Shown: piece by piece, positions 30,630-39,682 of the stretch | Layout of the letters: every line of letters begins with the position of its first letter | Position numbering within the stretch: the stretch's first letter is position 1 | Assembly: GCF_021538895.1 (NCBI RefSeq) | Contig: NZ_JADDRL010000002.1 | Location: forward strand, 62,001-126,000 | DNA from: Streptomyces olivochromogenes | GTDB lineage: Bacteria > Actinomycetota > Actinomycetes > Streptomycetales > Streptomycetaceae | Reading direction: 5' to 3' | Length of the DNA stretch: 64,000 nt | Translations under genes and position numbers: made by a program | Notes under the pieces: generated by a model | Told to the model about the DNA's origin: nothing | The model's input: only the letters and a program-made list of their open reading frames with translations | Databases searched by the model: none

Positions 30630-30962
30630 TCAGCAGGTCAGCGGTGCCGTGACTTCGGCCGGGACGTCCGCCTCCGTGGCCTCGGCGTCGGGGCGGTGGC
30701 GGCAGCTGGGGGACTTTCCGTGGGCCTCGGCTCCGATGCGTTGCTTCATCGTGGGCGGCAGGGCCATGGCGTGGGACCAGGACGGTGGCCAGGACCAGTG
30801 GGACATCGTCGGGAGCGTCGGGTACGCGATCCGGTTGCGCGGTGTCTCGCTCTGCGCTACTGCGGTCGTGCTGGTCGCGGTGACGAGTCCCAGCGCCGTG
30901 CACAGCGCGAGGAAGGCGGTGACGATGGCGGTCCACAGCTTCATGACCTTGTTCCGGGCCAT
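30630..30962 (-). CDS. Small secreted protein, DUF6344-like
   Basis: The protein has 110 residues, with GAGGGG before the ATG at 30962. The signal peptide is KVMKLWTAIVTAFLALCTALG followed by an Ala/Thr region with a likely cut near STTAVAQ. The mature part carries LPPTMKQRIGAEAHG, which I associate from memory with a Streptomyces small-protein family (DUF6344). The C-terminus is Cys. No enzymatic motif is present. Confidence 0.7.
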   Translation of the reverse strand: MARNKVMKLWTAIVTAFLALCTALGLVTATSTTAVAQSETPRNRIAYPTLPTMSHWSWPPSWSHAMALPPTMKQRIGAEAHGKSPSCRHRPDAEATEADVPAEVTAPLTC

Positions 30963-31310
30963 GGCCCCTCACTTTCGGGTCGGGCGATTTGCGTACTTTG
31001 CTCATCATGTGTATGGGGGCCGCGAAGTGGTGGACCTGAGCCCGTGGCGCGTCGAAGTTCAGATCAACACCACTCGGATGTACGCAAGGAAGCCGTAAAT
31101 TTCTGATAATCAGGCGACACGGGGCGAAGAGGGGGGAAAGTGACCCTCCGTGGAGGTGTGATCACCCTCCGATCGGACGGCATGGGTGGCGCCCACGGCG
31201 CCGGTGCGGGGCGGGAGTTGGGCTCCGACGCAGGTCACCGTTGGATATCGGTCGGTGTGTATAGTCGGGCGCCAGAGGTCCCCTACGTCAAGGAAAGACG
31301 AGGTCGCGCG
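30963..31310. other. Non-coding region between divergent genes
   Basis: These 348 bp separate the divergent secreted-protein and DLW-39 genes. I find no gene. TATAGT at 31260-31265 could be the -10 element for DLW-39. No convincing RNA structure is seen. Confidence 0.45.
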
Positions 31311-31439
31311 GTGAAGAAGCTTCTCCTGGTCGCACTGGCCGCCATCGGCGGGCTCCTCGTGTACCGCCAGATCCAGGCGGATCGCGCCGAGCAGGATCTG
31401 TGGACGGAGGCGACTGACTCCGTGCCCACGGGTTCGTGA
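31311..31439 (+). CDS. DLW-39 family protein
   Basis: The protein has 42 residues: MKKLLLVALAAIGGLLVYRQ and then IQADRAEQDLWTEATDSV, containing the family's conserved DLW motif. It has one N-terminal membrane helix and a short acidic tail. It starts at a GTG with GAGG upstream. This tiny protein is conserved near gyrA in Streptomyces; its function is unknown. Confidence 0.9.
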   Translation: MKKLLLVALAAIGGLLVYRQIQADRAEQDLWTEATDSVPTGS

Positions 31440-31463
31440 GTACCGATACCGGAATCTGATCAG

Positions 31464-31492
31464 ACCCCGACCGCCCTCGCGGTCGGGGTTTT
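31464..31492 (+). terminator. Terminator after DLW-39
   Basis: ACCCCGACCGC and GCGGTCGGGGT pair around a 4-base loop and are followed by TTTTG. Confidence 0.85.
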
Positions 31493-31644
31493 GTGTTTCC
31501 CGGGGCGTGGACCGCGGGGGTGAGTCGGGCGTTTCGGACGCCTGCGCGAAATGCGCGGGTGGCGCCGGGACGGGCGGGGCAGGATGGCCACGTTCCGGTA
31601 CTGCGCGGTTACGGCAGCGGGTGTACGACGACGAGGGGTGACGC

Positions 31645-33036
31645 GTGATGAGGCGGCGTACGGCGTGGTGGCGGGCCGCCGTGGTCGGCGCGGTGCTGTC
31701 CACGGTCGGGACACTGCCGACGAGTGGCGCGACGGCGGCGGCGGGTGTATTAGTCGGCTCCCCTACCTACGGCGCCGGCACCTCGGCCCGCGGGGACAGC
31801 GCCTTTGCCCACGACGACAGCACCTTTGCCTACGACGAGGACGACCGGCCCGTCGACGGGGCGGCGACCACCGCCGACGCCACAGCGCTGAAGCCGGGCG
31901 AGACCTACCGAAGCTCCATCCGGCGCAACGCCACGCTCTACTACCGCGTCGAACTCGACACCACCTCGACCGCGTACGTCCCGGTCACCGCCGTACCCCC
32001 CGCCGAAGCCAAGGTCGCCGCCACCGACGGCATCAAGGTGTCGGTGCAGAACGCCGCCGGCGCCCCCTGCTCGCTCACCAGCGCCGGCTTCGGCGCCGGA
32101 CTGAGCCCCCGCCCCGTCACGGCGCTCGGAATGCGCGAGACCAGCAGGGCGAGCTGCCGGGCAGGCGGCACGTACTACGTACGGGTCGAGCGGCGGGACG
32201 CGACCGGATCCGGGTCGGACGCCTGGGGCCTGGAGCTCGCGCCGGTCACCGAGCCGCCGCCGGCGAGGACCGGGCCCACCAAGGCTCCCGAGGTCTGGAA
32301 CTCCGCCTCGCCCGAGGCCGTCACCGGCGAGCCGCGACGCCGCGACGGCGGAGCGGGCTTCGCCACGGCACGGACGCTGGGACAAGGCGTCTGGCGGACC
32401 GGCATCGCGCCCGGACAGACGCTCTTCTACCGGGTGCCGGTCGACTGGGGCCAACAGCTGTACGCCACCGCCGAACTGGACGGTTCGAGCGCCGACGGCG
32501 GTTATGTCAGCGGCGCACTCGGCCTGTCCGTGTACAACCCCGTCCGCGCGGACGTCGACGACGTGGCCCGCAGCTACTCCGGCCGGCCGACGGCGGCCGC
32601 CGTCGATCCCCTGCCGCCGGTCGCGTACCGCAACCGGTACACGGTCATCGACAAGGTGCGGACCATGCGCTTCGCCGGCGGCTACTACCTCGTCGTGCAC
32701 CTCAACGGCCAGATGGCCGACACGTTCGGGCAGGGGCCGCACGGGCTGACGCTGCGGGTACGGGTCAGCGGCACCGCGCAGGCCGCCCCGGGATACTCCG
32801 GGCGGTCCGCGCCGCGAGGCCTGTTCGAGGTGACGGACCAGGACCGGGCGGCGGGCGCGGCGGGCGCCGCCCCGGACGGTGCCCCGGGCGACGACAGCGG
32901 CGCGATGAAGGCGCTCGCGGTGGGCGGCATCGGGACCGGCACCGCGCTGCTCGTCGTGCTCCTGGTGTGGACGGTGACGGCCCGGCGCCGCGCGAGCGCT
33001 CAGATGCGGGTCAGTGCCCAGAAGCCCACGGCGTAA
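31645..33036 (+). CDS. Secreted, C-terminally membrane-anchored protein of unknown function
   Basis: The protein has 463 residues from a GTG at 31645 behind GAGGGG. It has a signal peptide (about 10-33, AAVVGAVLSTVGTLPTSGATA), then a low-complexity stretch. Two similar beta-rich domains follow, opening with YRSSIRRNATLYYRVELD (about 85) and WRTGIAPGQTLFYRVPVD (about 250), which suggests a tandem duplication. Two cysteines (PCSLTS, ASCRAGG) could form a disulfide. A C-terminal helix (IGTGTALLVVLLVWTV) precedes RRRASAQ. Family unknown to me. Its last 37 bp overlap the convergent kinase gene. Confidence 0.8.
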   Translation: MMRRRTAWWRAAVVGAVLSTVGTLPTSGATAAAGVLVGSPTYGAGTSARGDSAFAHDDSTFAYDEDDRPVDGAATTADATALKPGETYRSSIRRNATLYYRVELDTTSTAYVPVTAVPPAEAKVAATDGIKVSVQNAAGAPCSLTSAGFGAGLSPRPVTALGMRETSRASCRAGGTYYVRVERRDATGSGSDAWGLELAPVTEPPPARTGPTKAPEVWNSASPEAVTGEPRRRDGGAGFATARTLGQGVWRTGIAPGQTLFYRVPVDWGQQLYATAELDGSSADGGYVSGALGLSVYNPVRADVDDVARSYSGRPTAAAVDPLPPVAYRNRYTVIDKVRTMRFAGGYYLVVHLNGQMADTFGQGPHGLTLRVRVSGTAQAAPGYSGRSAPRGLFEVTDQDRAAGAAGAAPDGAPGDDSGAMKALAVGGIGTGTALLVVLLVWTVTARRRASAQMRVSAQKPTA

Positions 33037-34523
33037 CAGGCCAGCGCGAGCAGCAGGATCGGGATCGCCGCCTTGGCCGGAGGACCGGGGCGGGCGGAAC
33101 GGGCGGCGCGGTGCGTGCGGCGTCGGGCGGGGTGCCGGGGGATTTCCTGCGCGGTGTACGAAGCGGTGGAGGGATCACCCTGCTGCTGCTGCGGCGCCGG
33201 GGTCGGAGCCTGCGTCCAGGGCGTGCTGTGCGGTTGCGGAGCGACCGTGCGCAGGGGGTAGGTGTGCTCCACGGCGTGGGCGTACGTCTGCGGGGTGGGC
33301 GTTTCCGGCTGGTGCCGGGGCAGGGGCGGCTGCGGCGGCGGCAGCGGGAAGCTGCCCGTGTCGGACATGGGCGGCAGCGACGGCGACGGAGGCCGCGAGG
33401 ACTGTGGGCCGGTGCCGTGGCGCGGGGCGGTGTTCTGCCGCTGCTCAACTGCCGCCTGCCCGGCGGTGCTTCCGGTGCCGGTGGCGCTTCCCGTGCCGGT
33501 GTCCGTCGCGCCGGCGGAGGCCGCCCCGGCGTCGCCTCCGGCTCGGGGGACGGCGTGGCCTGCGTCCGGAGCGTCGTCCGTCCCCGTCTCCGCCCCGGCG
33601 TCCGCCTGCCTGAGCACTCCCGAATCCACTCCAGAAGCCCGCTGCAGGGGTCCGGAAGGGGCGAAGCCCGGTGGAAGCGGCCCCAGTTGGTCGAATATCT
33701 CGATCAATTCGTCGTCGGGGCCCGGCTCCGGGAGCAGTTCCACCGCCGAGGCGAGCGCCTTGCGCGCCCCTGTCGCGGTGCGGAAGCGCGCGTGCGGATC
33801 CGGCTGGAGCAGCATGGCCACGACCTGCCACAGCGGTTCGGGGATGCCCTTGGGGGCACCCGGTGTGCCGTGTTCGGCGAAGTACTCGACCAGTGCCTTG
33901 GCGTCGGGCTTGGCGCCCTCCAGGAGATACAGGGCGACCAGGCCCACGGCGAACAGGTCGGCGGGGAAGTCCGGTTCGGCGCCCAGCATCTGCTCGGGCG
34001 CGAGGTAACCGGGCGTCCCCACCACGAGGTTGGTCTCCGTCAGCCGCGGTTCGCCCAGCCGCATCGCGATGCCGAAGTCGGACAGACGCAGCCGCGGGCG
34101 GCCGGTACCGGTGGCTTCGAGCAGGATGTTGGCGGGCTTGATGTCCCGGTGCACCACGCCTTCGGCGTGCACGGCGGAGAGCCCCGACAGCAGCTGGTCG
34201 AGCAGGAGGCAGACGAACGAGGGCGGCAGCGGGCCGTAGTCCCCGACCAGGTGGACCAGCGAACCGCCGCCGACCAGGTCCATGGTGAACAGGACCTGGT
34301 CGTCGTCGGCGGCCCAGCTGGCCGGTGCGAGTACATGGGGGTGGTCGATGCGCAGCGCCTGCTCCCGTACGAAGCGCAGGAGCGAGTGGGCATCGCGCTG
34401 CTGGAGCACCTTGGCGGCCACATAGCGGCGGCGGCGGTGGTCCCAGGCGCGCCAGACGGCGCCGACCCCGCCCCGGCCGATCGGGTCGACCAGTTCGTAC
34501 CGGCCGGCGAAGACCTCACCCAT
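33000..34523 (-). CDS. Transmembrane Ser/Thr protein kinase
   Basis: The protein has 507 residues. The kinase domain covers about 8-265: glycine loop IGRGGVGAVW, lysine AAKVL, catalytic HRDIKPANILL, DFG motif as SDFGIAM, and activation segment GTPGYLAPEQ. A long Pro/Gln/Gly/Thr-rich linker (about 290-480) leads to a C-terminal membrane helix (AIPILLLALACYAVGFWAL), so little or nothing is exposed outside. It has no PASTA domains, unlike the second kinase at 44641. It is convergent with, and overlaps, the secreted-protein gene. Substrates are unknown. Confidence 0.95.
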   Translation of the reverse strand: MGEVFAGRYELVDPIGRGGVGAVWRAWDHRRRRYVAAKVLQQRDAHSLLRFVREQALRIDHPHVLAPASWAADDDQVLFTMDLVGGGSLVHLVGDYGPLPPSFVCLLLDQLLSGLSAVHAEGVVHRDIKPANILLEATGTGRPRLRLSDFGIAMRLGEPRLTETNLVVGTPGYLAPEQMLGAEPDFPADLFAVGLVALYLLEGAKPDAKALVEYFAEHGTPGAPKGIPEPLWQVVAMLLQPDPHARFRTATGARKALASAVELLPEPGPDDELIEIFDQLGPLPPGFAPSGPLQRASGVDSGVLRQADAGAETGTDDAPDAGHAVPRAGGDAGAASAGATDTGTGSATGTGSTAGQAAVEQRQNTAPRHGTGPQSSRPPSPSLPPMSDTGSFPLPPPQPPLPRHQPETPTPQTYAHAVEHTYPLRTVAPQPHSTPWTQAPTPAPQQQQGDPSTASYTAQEIPRHPARRRTHRAARSARPGPPAKAAIPILLLALACYAVGFWALTRI

Positions 34524-34672
34524 GGCTGTGCGTCGCTCCTCCCCCTCGGTTACCCCCTTGCCTCCCCTTGCTTCCCCCGTGATGAGCGATACGACCCCTC
34601 CGCGCCCCCGCGCATCCCCCGCTCGTCCCGGTCCCGGTCCGCCGGACCCCCTCCGACGGACCGGACGGGGAC

Positions 34673-35221
34673 TCAGCTCTGGTGGGACTGGTAGTGCGTG
34701 ACGGCGTCGGAGGTGCGGCCCGCGCCGTACACCCGGAGGAACTCTGCCAGTTCCGGATGGCTCGGGGCGAGGGTGTCGGCCGCGTCGATGATGTCGCCGG
34801 CGGCGGCCACCGAGCGCAGCAGCGACTGGATCTCGCGGACCACCCGCTTGACCGTGGGTGCCCCCGAACTGCTCGTCGTGTGCGTGGTGTTGCTGAGCAC
34901 GGAGCCCCCCTGCGACTTCTTGATCTCCTCCATGCGGTCGGTCGCCTCGGCCGCGCTGACGCTGCCGTCCGAGACCTGTGCCGCCAGGTCCTGCAGCAGC
35001 TGCACCCGCTGGACCACGGCGGGATTACCGATCTTCGCGCGCTGGCCGCTCATCAGCTGCGAGAGCATCGGCGCGGACAGGCCCAGCACCGCCGCGAGAC
35101 GAGCCTGGTTGAGACCAAGATCGTCGATGAGCTTACGGAAGAGCGCCCCCAACGGCTCTCCGTACCAGTTCCGCTGCAGCTCCCGCGCTCTTGCGGTGGC
35201 TTCCTGCTGTGCGGCGTCCAT
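34673..35221 (-). CDS. Helix-turn-helix (XRE-type) DNA-binding protein
   Basis: The protein has 182 residues from the ATG at 35221 with GGGGAGA upstream; an in-frame TTG 24 bp earlier lacks a ribosome-binding site. The helix-turn-helix reads LNQARLAAVLGLSAPMLSQLMSGQRAKI (about 35-62). The C-terminal half has a Ser/Thr-rich linker and a helical domain ending YGAGRTSDAVTHYQSHQS. It is conserved next to the kinase and tRNA-Ala in Streptomyces as I recall. Targets are unknown. Confidence 0.88.
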   Translation of the reverse strand: MDAAQQEATARARELQRNWYGEPLGALFRKLIDDLGLNQARLAAVLGLSAPMLSQLMSGQRAKIGNPAVVQRVQLLQDLAAQVSDGSVSAAEATDRMEEIKKSQGGSVLSNTTHTTSSSGAPTVKRVVREIQSLLRSVAAAGDIIDAADTLAPSHPELAEFLRVYGAGRTSDAVTHYQSHQS

Positions 35222-35400
35222 TGCGTCTCCCCATCGCTTCCCCAAAACGTGGTTCGCTCTAGCGAACCACGTCGAGCATCTTACGGAGAGTGGTCGTCCA
35301 CGGGGACCCCCAACTTTTTTGCGAGATCCCCGGGGTGACCCGGTAGTCTGGTCTGCGGCGTCCTCCGGAGTGCGGTTCTTCCGGCGGTGGCTTCCCTCAT

Positions 35401-35473
35401 GGGGCCTTAGCTCAGTTGGTAGAGCGCTGTCTTTGCATGGCAGATGTCAGGGGTTCGACTCCCCTAGGCTCCA
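35401..35473 (+). tRNA. tRNA-Ala (TGC anticodon)
   Basis: The cloverleaf starts GGGGCCTTAGCTCAG, has anticodon loop TTTGCAT giving TGC, T-arm GGGGTTCGACTCCCC and acceptor 3' strand AGGCTCC plus discriminator A. No CCA is encoded. Confidence 0.97.
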
Positions 35474-35482
35474 CTCTCAGAT

Positions 35483-35522
35483 ACCCCTCTGACCTGCGGA
35501 AACGCGGTTGGAGGGGTTTTTC
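35483..35522 (+). terminator. Terminator after tRNA-Ala
   Basis: ACCCCTC and GAGGGGT pair around a 21-base loop and are followed by TTTTT. Confidence 0.75.
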
Positions 35523-35964
35523 GTTCCGGAGCGCGTCCGCCCCGGTGCTCCCGTGGTCGGTGCGATCGCGAGGTCACGGCGGCCGTGGGCGTGGGCAGGG
35601 GTCGGGCCGCGGCGGACGGGCGGCGACTCGGCGCATGTGGGCACGGAACTCGGCGGGCGAGCGGCCCTCGTTCACGGCGGTCCATGGCGGGCCGGGGAGG
35701 TCCGGGGCGGTCCCGGGGCGGTCCGCAGCCGCGGTGTCGTCGGGGTCCGGTGGGCCGGGTGCGGGTAGGCCGCCGGAGGCCGATTCCTGTCTATCGTCCC
35801 GTCTGCAACGGTTCGATCGCCGACCGTGGCTCGCGGTGACGCACCATCACCAGACCGATCAGTCAGTCGGTTTTACGACAGCAAACCAGTGCCGCCGGAT
35901 GGCCGATTCCCGCGCCCTCCGGGCGCCCTTGGGTGTTTCGGAGCGGACGGGGTAGTCCCAGGCC
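35523..35964. other. Non-coding region upstream of the Ppx/GppA gene
   Basis: These 442 bp hold no supported gene. The middle part (about 35690-35750) is rich in repeated GGTCCGGGGCGG-like runs. The promoter of the downstream gene should lie near 35900, where base composition drops in GC. Confidence 0.4.
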
Positions 35965-37053
35965 ATGCGGCTGAGTGTGGTGGATGCGGGCTCGAACACG
36001 GTCCGGTTGGTGGTGGCGGACGCCGAGGGCGGTGTTCCGCTGCCGGTGCACACGGCGAAGTGGCGGCTGCGCCTGTCCGAACACCTCGGGCCCGACGGGA
36101 CCATCGAGGAGGATGCGGTCTCCCGGCTGGTCAAGGCGGTGGCCGCGGCGGGCGACACCGCCCGGCAATGGAGAGCGACGGGTCCGCTGGCCTTCGCGAC
36201 CGCCGTGGTGCGCAACGCGCCCAACCGGCAGGAGGTGCTGGAGCGGGTCCGGGCGGAGACGGGCATCCGGATGTGCACCCTGCCCGGGGAGACGGAGGCC
36301 CAGCTGACCTTCCTGGCGGCCCGTCGCTGGATGGGCTGGCGGGCCGGGCCCCTCGCCCTCCTCGACATCGGGGGCGGCTCGCTGGACGTGGCCTTCGGGC
36401 GCGGCCGGCTGCCCGACTTCGCCGTCTCCCTGCCGCTCGGCGCGAGCCGTCTGACCCGGGAGTTCCTGGGTGCCCAGGACCCGCCGGCCCAGGCCGAGCT
36501 GAAGGAGCTGCGCCGCAGGGTCCGTCACGAGCTGCGGGACGCCGCCGCCCGGGTCCGCTGGGAAGGTCCGCGCACCGCCGCCGTGACCTCACGCACCTTC
36601 CAGCAGCTGGCGCGCGTGTGCGGGGCCGCTCCCGGGCGGCACGGCCCGTTCGTGCAGCGCCACATGCTCCGCAAGGACCTGCGCGAGACCATCGGCGTCC
36701 TCGCCGCCCTGCCCGCCGCCGAGCGCGCCCAGCTGCCGGGGATCTCCGCGCCCCGCGCCGCGCAGAGCCTGGCCGGTGCCCTGGTCGGGCACACCGCCAT
36801 GAAACTGATGGGCCTGCGCCGGGTCACCGTCTGTCCCTGGGCCATCAGGGAGGGTGTGCTGCTGCGCGCCATCGAGGACGGCGCCGATTGGTGGGCGGCG
36901 ACCACGGAGAACGCCGAGGTCGTCACGGCCGGGGAGACCGACAGGGTCGCCACAGCACCGTCCGCGCCGTCCGCCCCCCTCCGTATCGCCACCACCCCGT
37001 CCGTCTTGCCGGTCGTCGGACGGTCCACGGTTCCACGTGAAACATCGCCGTGA
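35965..37053 (+). CDS. Ppx/GppA family exopolyphosphatase-like protein
   Basis: The protein has 362 residues. It has the actin-like ASKHA fold of Ppx/GppA: N-terminal phosphate loop VVDAGSNTVRLVVAD, then ETEAQLTFLAAR, and the second phosphate loop LLDIGGGSLDVAFG at about 132-145. It covers only the two actin-like domains; no C-terminal HD domain is present, so it is the short type. It likely hydrolyses polyphosphate or guanosine pentaphosphate; which one cannot be told. Its last codons contain a parS-like site. Confidence 0.9.
   Translation: MRLSVVDAGSNTVRLVVADAEGGVPLPVHTAKWRLRLSEHLGPDGTIEEDAVSRLVKAVAAAGDTARQWRATGPLAFATAVVRNAPNRQEVLERVRAETGIRMCTLPGETEAQLTFLAARRWMGWRAGPLALLDIGGGSLDVAFGRGRLPDFAVSLPLGASRLTREFLGAQDPPAQAELKELRRRVRHELRDAAARVRWEGPRTAAVTSRTFQQLARVCGAAPGRHGPFVQRHMLRKDLRETIGVLAALPAAERAQLPGISAPRAAQSLAGALVGHTAMKLMGLRRVTVCPWAIREGVLLRAIEDGADWWAATTENAEVVTAGETDRVATAPSAPSAPLRIATTPSVLPVVGRSTVPRETSP
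37029..37044. promoter_or_regulatory. parS site with one mismatch
   Basis: GGTTCCACGTGAAACA differs from the core GTTTCACGTGAAAC at one base. It lies in the last codons of the Ppx/GppA gene. Confidence 0.8.
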
Positions 37054-37131
37054 GATATCGACGTGCGACATCGCCACGGGGCAGGAGACCATCAAGTCAC
37101 CTGCCCCCGCGCGCACGTTCAGCCCCCGACG

Positions 37132-37827
37132 TCAGGGATGGTCCTTGTCGTCCTTCGCGGCCCGCTCCTCGGCCTCCTTCGCCTGCACCTCGGGATCGAG
37201 GGGGCTGCTGTCCACCGAGCCGAGCCGGCCGGACTCGGGCACCTCGGTCGGGGCGGGCGGCTCGACCAGCCAGTCGGGGTTGGCCTGCTTGTCCCACCAC
37301 TGCCAAACGACGAAGGCACCGCCCGCGAGGGCACCCAGCACGGCCAGCACCTTCACGACGCGGCCGGCCTTGGCCCGCCGCTCGTGCTTGCGGACCAGCC
37401 TGTGGATCTCCTCGGGCGTCACCTGGCCGCGCAGCGCCGCCAGCGCGGCGGCGCCGCGAGCGACGGCCTCCTCGCGCATCGGTCCTGCGGCGGCCACGGC
37501 CTGCTCGATCTTCGGCCGGGAGTAGTCGGCGGCCTGCTGGGCGGCCTTCCGGGTCATGACGGCGGCGTCGTGCGCCGCCTGGTCGACCTTCGGCGGTACA
37601 TGGGAGCGCGCCTGTTCCAGACGCGGCGCGAGACGGGCGTCGTACTGGACGCGGGCCTGTTCGGCGGCCTGCGACACCATGGGCGCGAGCCGTACGCGTG
37701 CCTCTTGCGCGTATTGCGCGGCACGCTCCTTGGCCGTGTCGGCGTAGGGCGCCACCACTTCCGCGGCGTGCAGCACGCTGTCCTTCGCCGAGCCGGTCGC
37801 GGCGCGCACGCTCTCGATGCGGGTCAC
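37132..37827 (-). CDS. DUF5324 family protein
   Basis: The protein has 231 residues. The N-terminal 120 form a long amphipathic, Ala-rich helical region with repeated 11-residue-like periodicity (AKERAAQYAQEARVRLAPM, SQAAEQARVQYDARL). A membrane helix follows at about 158-175 (VLAVLGALAGGAFVVWQWW). The C-terminus is acidic and Pro-rich. I assign DUF5324 from memory of Streptomyces proteins at this place. It starts with GAGGAGGA upstream. Function is unknown. Confidence 0.8.
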   Translation of the reverse strand: MTRIESVRAATGSAKDSVLHAAEVVAPYADTAKERAAQYAQEARVRLAPMVSQAAEQARVQYDARLAPRLEQARSHVPPKVDQAAHDAAVMTRKAAQQAADYSRPKIEQAVAAAGPMREEAVARGAAALAALRGQVTPEEIHRLVRKHERRAKAGRVVKVLAVLGALAGGAFVVWQWWDKQANPDWLVEPPAPTEVPESGRLGSVDSSPLDPEVQAKEAEERAAKDDKDHP

Positions 37828-38118
37828 GGGATCCTCCTCCTCGGTGGCGTACGGTAATTCGACTTTCCACCCTTTTACGGATCATGCCTGCCAACCGTCG
37901 GCGGGGCACCCGAGGGCGGGCATACGGGTAATACGGGGCAAGGCGCTCGTCGACGACAATGCCACGGATCGCCGTCGTGCGCTCCCGTCGCGAGGGGACT
38001 CGCCCGGTTTTCCGCAAGCGATTCGTGAGGATGCGCCCTGTCGGGGCATGGCCCGGGGACGTGCGAGGCGGACCGTGCGAGGATCGTGGGATCACACAAG
38101 GACGACGGAAGGCACACC

Positions 38119-38652
38119 GTGGCCGAGCAGCTTTACGCCACCCTGAAGACCAACCACGGCGACATCGAGATCCGGCTCTTTCCGAACCACGCGCCGAAGA
38201 CGGTCAAGAACTTCGTCGAGCTCGCCCAGGGTGAGCGTGAGTGGGAGCACCCGGCGACCGGCGTGCGGAGCACGGACAAGCTCTACGACGGCACCGTCCT
38301 CCACCGTGTGATCAGCGGCTTCATGATCCAGGGCGGCGACCCGCTGGGCACGGGCATCGGCGGCCCCGGTTACGAGTTCGAGGACGAGTTCCACCCCGAC
38401 CTCTCCTTCAACAAGCCGTACCTGCTCGCCATGGCCAACGCGGGCCCGGGCACCAACGGCTCGCAGTTCTTCATCACCGTGGGTCCCACCACGTGGCTGA
38501 ACCGCAAGCACACCATCTTTGGCGAGGTCGTCGACCCGGCCAGCCAGAAGGTCGTGGACGCCGTCTCCAATGTGCCGACCACCCGCCCCAACGACCGGCC
38601 CGTCAAGGATGTCGTCATCGAGTCGGTCGTGATCGAAAAGCGCGACCGCTGA
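38119..38652 (+). CDS. Peptidyl-prolyl cis-trans isomerase, cyclophilin type
   Basis: The protein has 177 residues from a GTG at 38119 (MAEQLYATLKTNHGDIEIRLF), with GGAAGG upstream. Catalytic landmarks are FHRVI-like LHRVISGFMIQGGDP and MANAGPGTNGSQFFIT, then TIFGEVVD. It is cytoplasmic, with no signal peptide. It catalyses proline isomerisation during folding. Confidence 0.96.
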   Translation: MAEQLYATLKTNHGDIEIRLFPNHAPKTVKNFVELAQGEREWEHPATGVRSTDKLYDGTVLHRVISGFMIQGGDPLGTGIGGPGYEFEDEFHPDLSFNKPYLLAMANAGPGTNGSQFFITVGPTTWLNRKHTIFGEVVDPASQKVVDAVSNVPTTRPNDRPVKDVVIESVVIEKRDR

Positions 38653-38712
38653 GCCCGGGAGTGCGCGCCGGCCGTCCGGCGGCTCGCCGGTTTCTCCCGG
38701 AGGGAACCAAAC

Positions 38713-38742
38713 GCCCCGCTCGTCCGTAAGGATGAGCGGGGC
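38713..38742. terminator. Terminator between cyclophilin and rhomboid genes
   Basis: GCCCCGCTCGTCC and GGATGAGCGGGGC pair with one G-U around GTAA, 60 bp past the cyclophilin stop. Confidence 0.75.
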
Positions 38743-38787
38743 GGTGTCATGACGCACGCCGCCGGCCACGACCACCGAGGGGATCTC

Positions 38788-39672
38788 ATGGACCAGGCCG
38801 CGAACAGCGCACGGGACGCCCGGAGCGTGCCCGTGTGCTATCGGCACCCGGACCGCGAGACCGGCGTCCACTGCACCCGCTGTGACCGTCCGATCTGCCC
38901 CGACTGCATGGTCAGCGCCTCCGTGGGCTTCCAGTGCCCCGACTGCGTCCGTGGCGGCTCCGGCACGAGTCACCCCCCGGCCGCCTCCCAGCCCCGTACG
39001 CTCGCGGGCGGCACGGTCAGCGCCGATCCGCGGCTGGTCACCAAGATCCTCATCGGGATCAACATCGCGGTGTTCATCGCGGTGCGCGTCCAGTCCTCGC
39101 TCCTGGACCATCTGCTGCTCGTCGGCACGTGGCCGCCGAAGCCCTTCACCCCGACCATGGGTGTCGCGGAGGGCGAGTGGTACCGCCTGGTGACGTCGAT
39201 GTTCACCCACGAAGCCATCTGGCACATCGCCTTCAACATGCTGAGCCTGTGGTGGATCGGCGGCCCGCTGGAAGCCGCCCTCGGCCGGGCCCGCTATCTC
39301 ACGCTCTACCTGGTCTCGGGTCTGGCGGGCGGCGCCCTGACCTATCTGCTGGCCGCGCCGTCTCAGGCCTCACTCGGTGCCTCCGGCGCGATCTGGGGTC
39401 TCTTCGGAGCCACCGCCATCCTCCTGCGCCGGCTCGACTACGACATGCGCCCGATCATCGCCCTGCTGGTGATCAACCTCATCTTCACCTTCAGCTGGAG
39501 CGGCATCGCGTGGCAGGCCCACATCGGCGGCCTGGTCGCGGGTGTCGTGGCGGGCTACGCCATGGTCCACGCCCCGCGCAAGAACCGGGCCCTGATCCAG
39601 TTCGGCACCTGTGCGCTGATCCTGGTCGTGACCGTGGCCCTGACCCTCGTCAGGACCGCTCAGCTCACCTGA
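38788..39672 (+). CDS. Rhomboid family intramembrane serine protease
   Basis: The protein has 294 residues from the ATG at 38788 with GAGGGG upstream. An N-terminal zinc-ribbon/B-box-like domain (C-x2-H...C-x2-C, in CYRHPDRETGVHCTRCDRPICPDC) precedes six membrane helices. The catalytic serine lies in GASGAIWGLFGA, and the His in AHIGGLVAGVVAGY. The L1-loop WR motif appears as WYRLVTSMF followed by HIAFNM with its conserved His and Asn. It cleaves membrane-protein substrates within the bilayer; the substrate is unknown. Confidence 0.94.
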   Translation: MDQAANSARDARSVPVCYRHPDRETGVHCTRCDRPICPDCMVSASVGFQCPDCVRGGSGTSHPPAASQPRTLAGGTVSADPRLVTKILIGINIAVFIAVRVQSSLLDHLLLVGTWPPKPFTPTMGVAEGEWYRLVTSMFTHEAIWHIAFNMLSLWWIGGPLEAALGRARYLTLYLVSGLAGGALTYLLAAPSQASLGASGAIWGLFGATAILLRRLDYDMRPIIALLVINLIFTFSWSGIAWQAHIGGLVAGVVAGYAMVHAPRKNRALIQFGTCALILVVTVALTLVRTAQLT

Positions 39673-39682
39673 TATCGAACCG

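Noticed and set aside
31551-34694. Open frame of over 1000 codons on the plus strand
   Set aside because: It runs antisense through the kinase and out of frame through the secreted-protein gene. Both of those have clear domains, so the long frame is a high-GC artefact.
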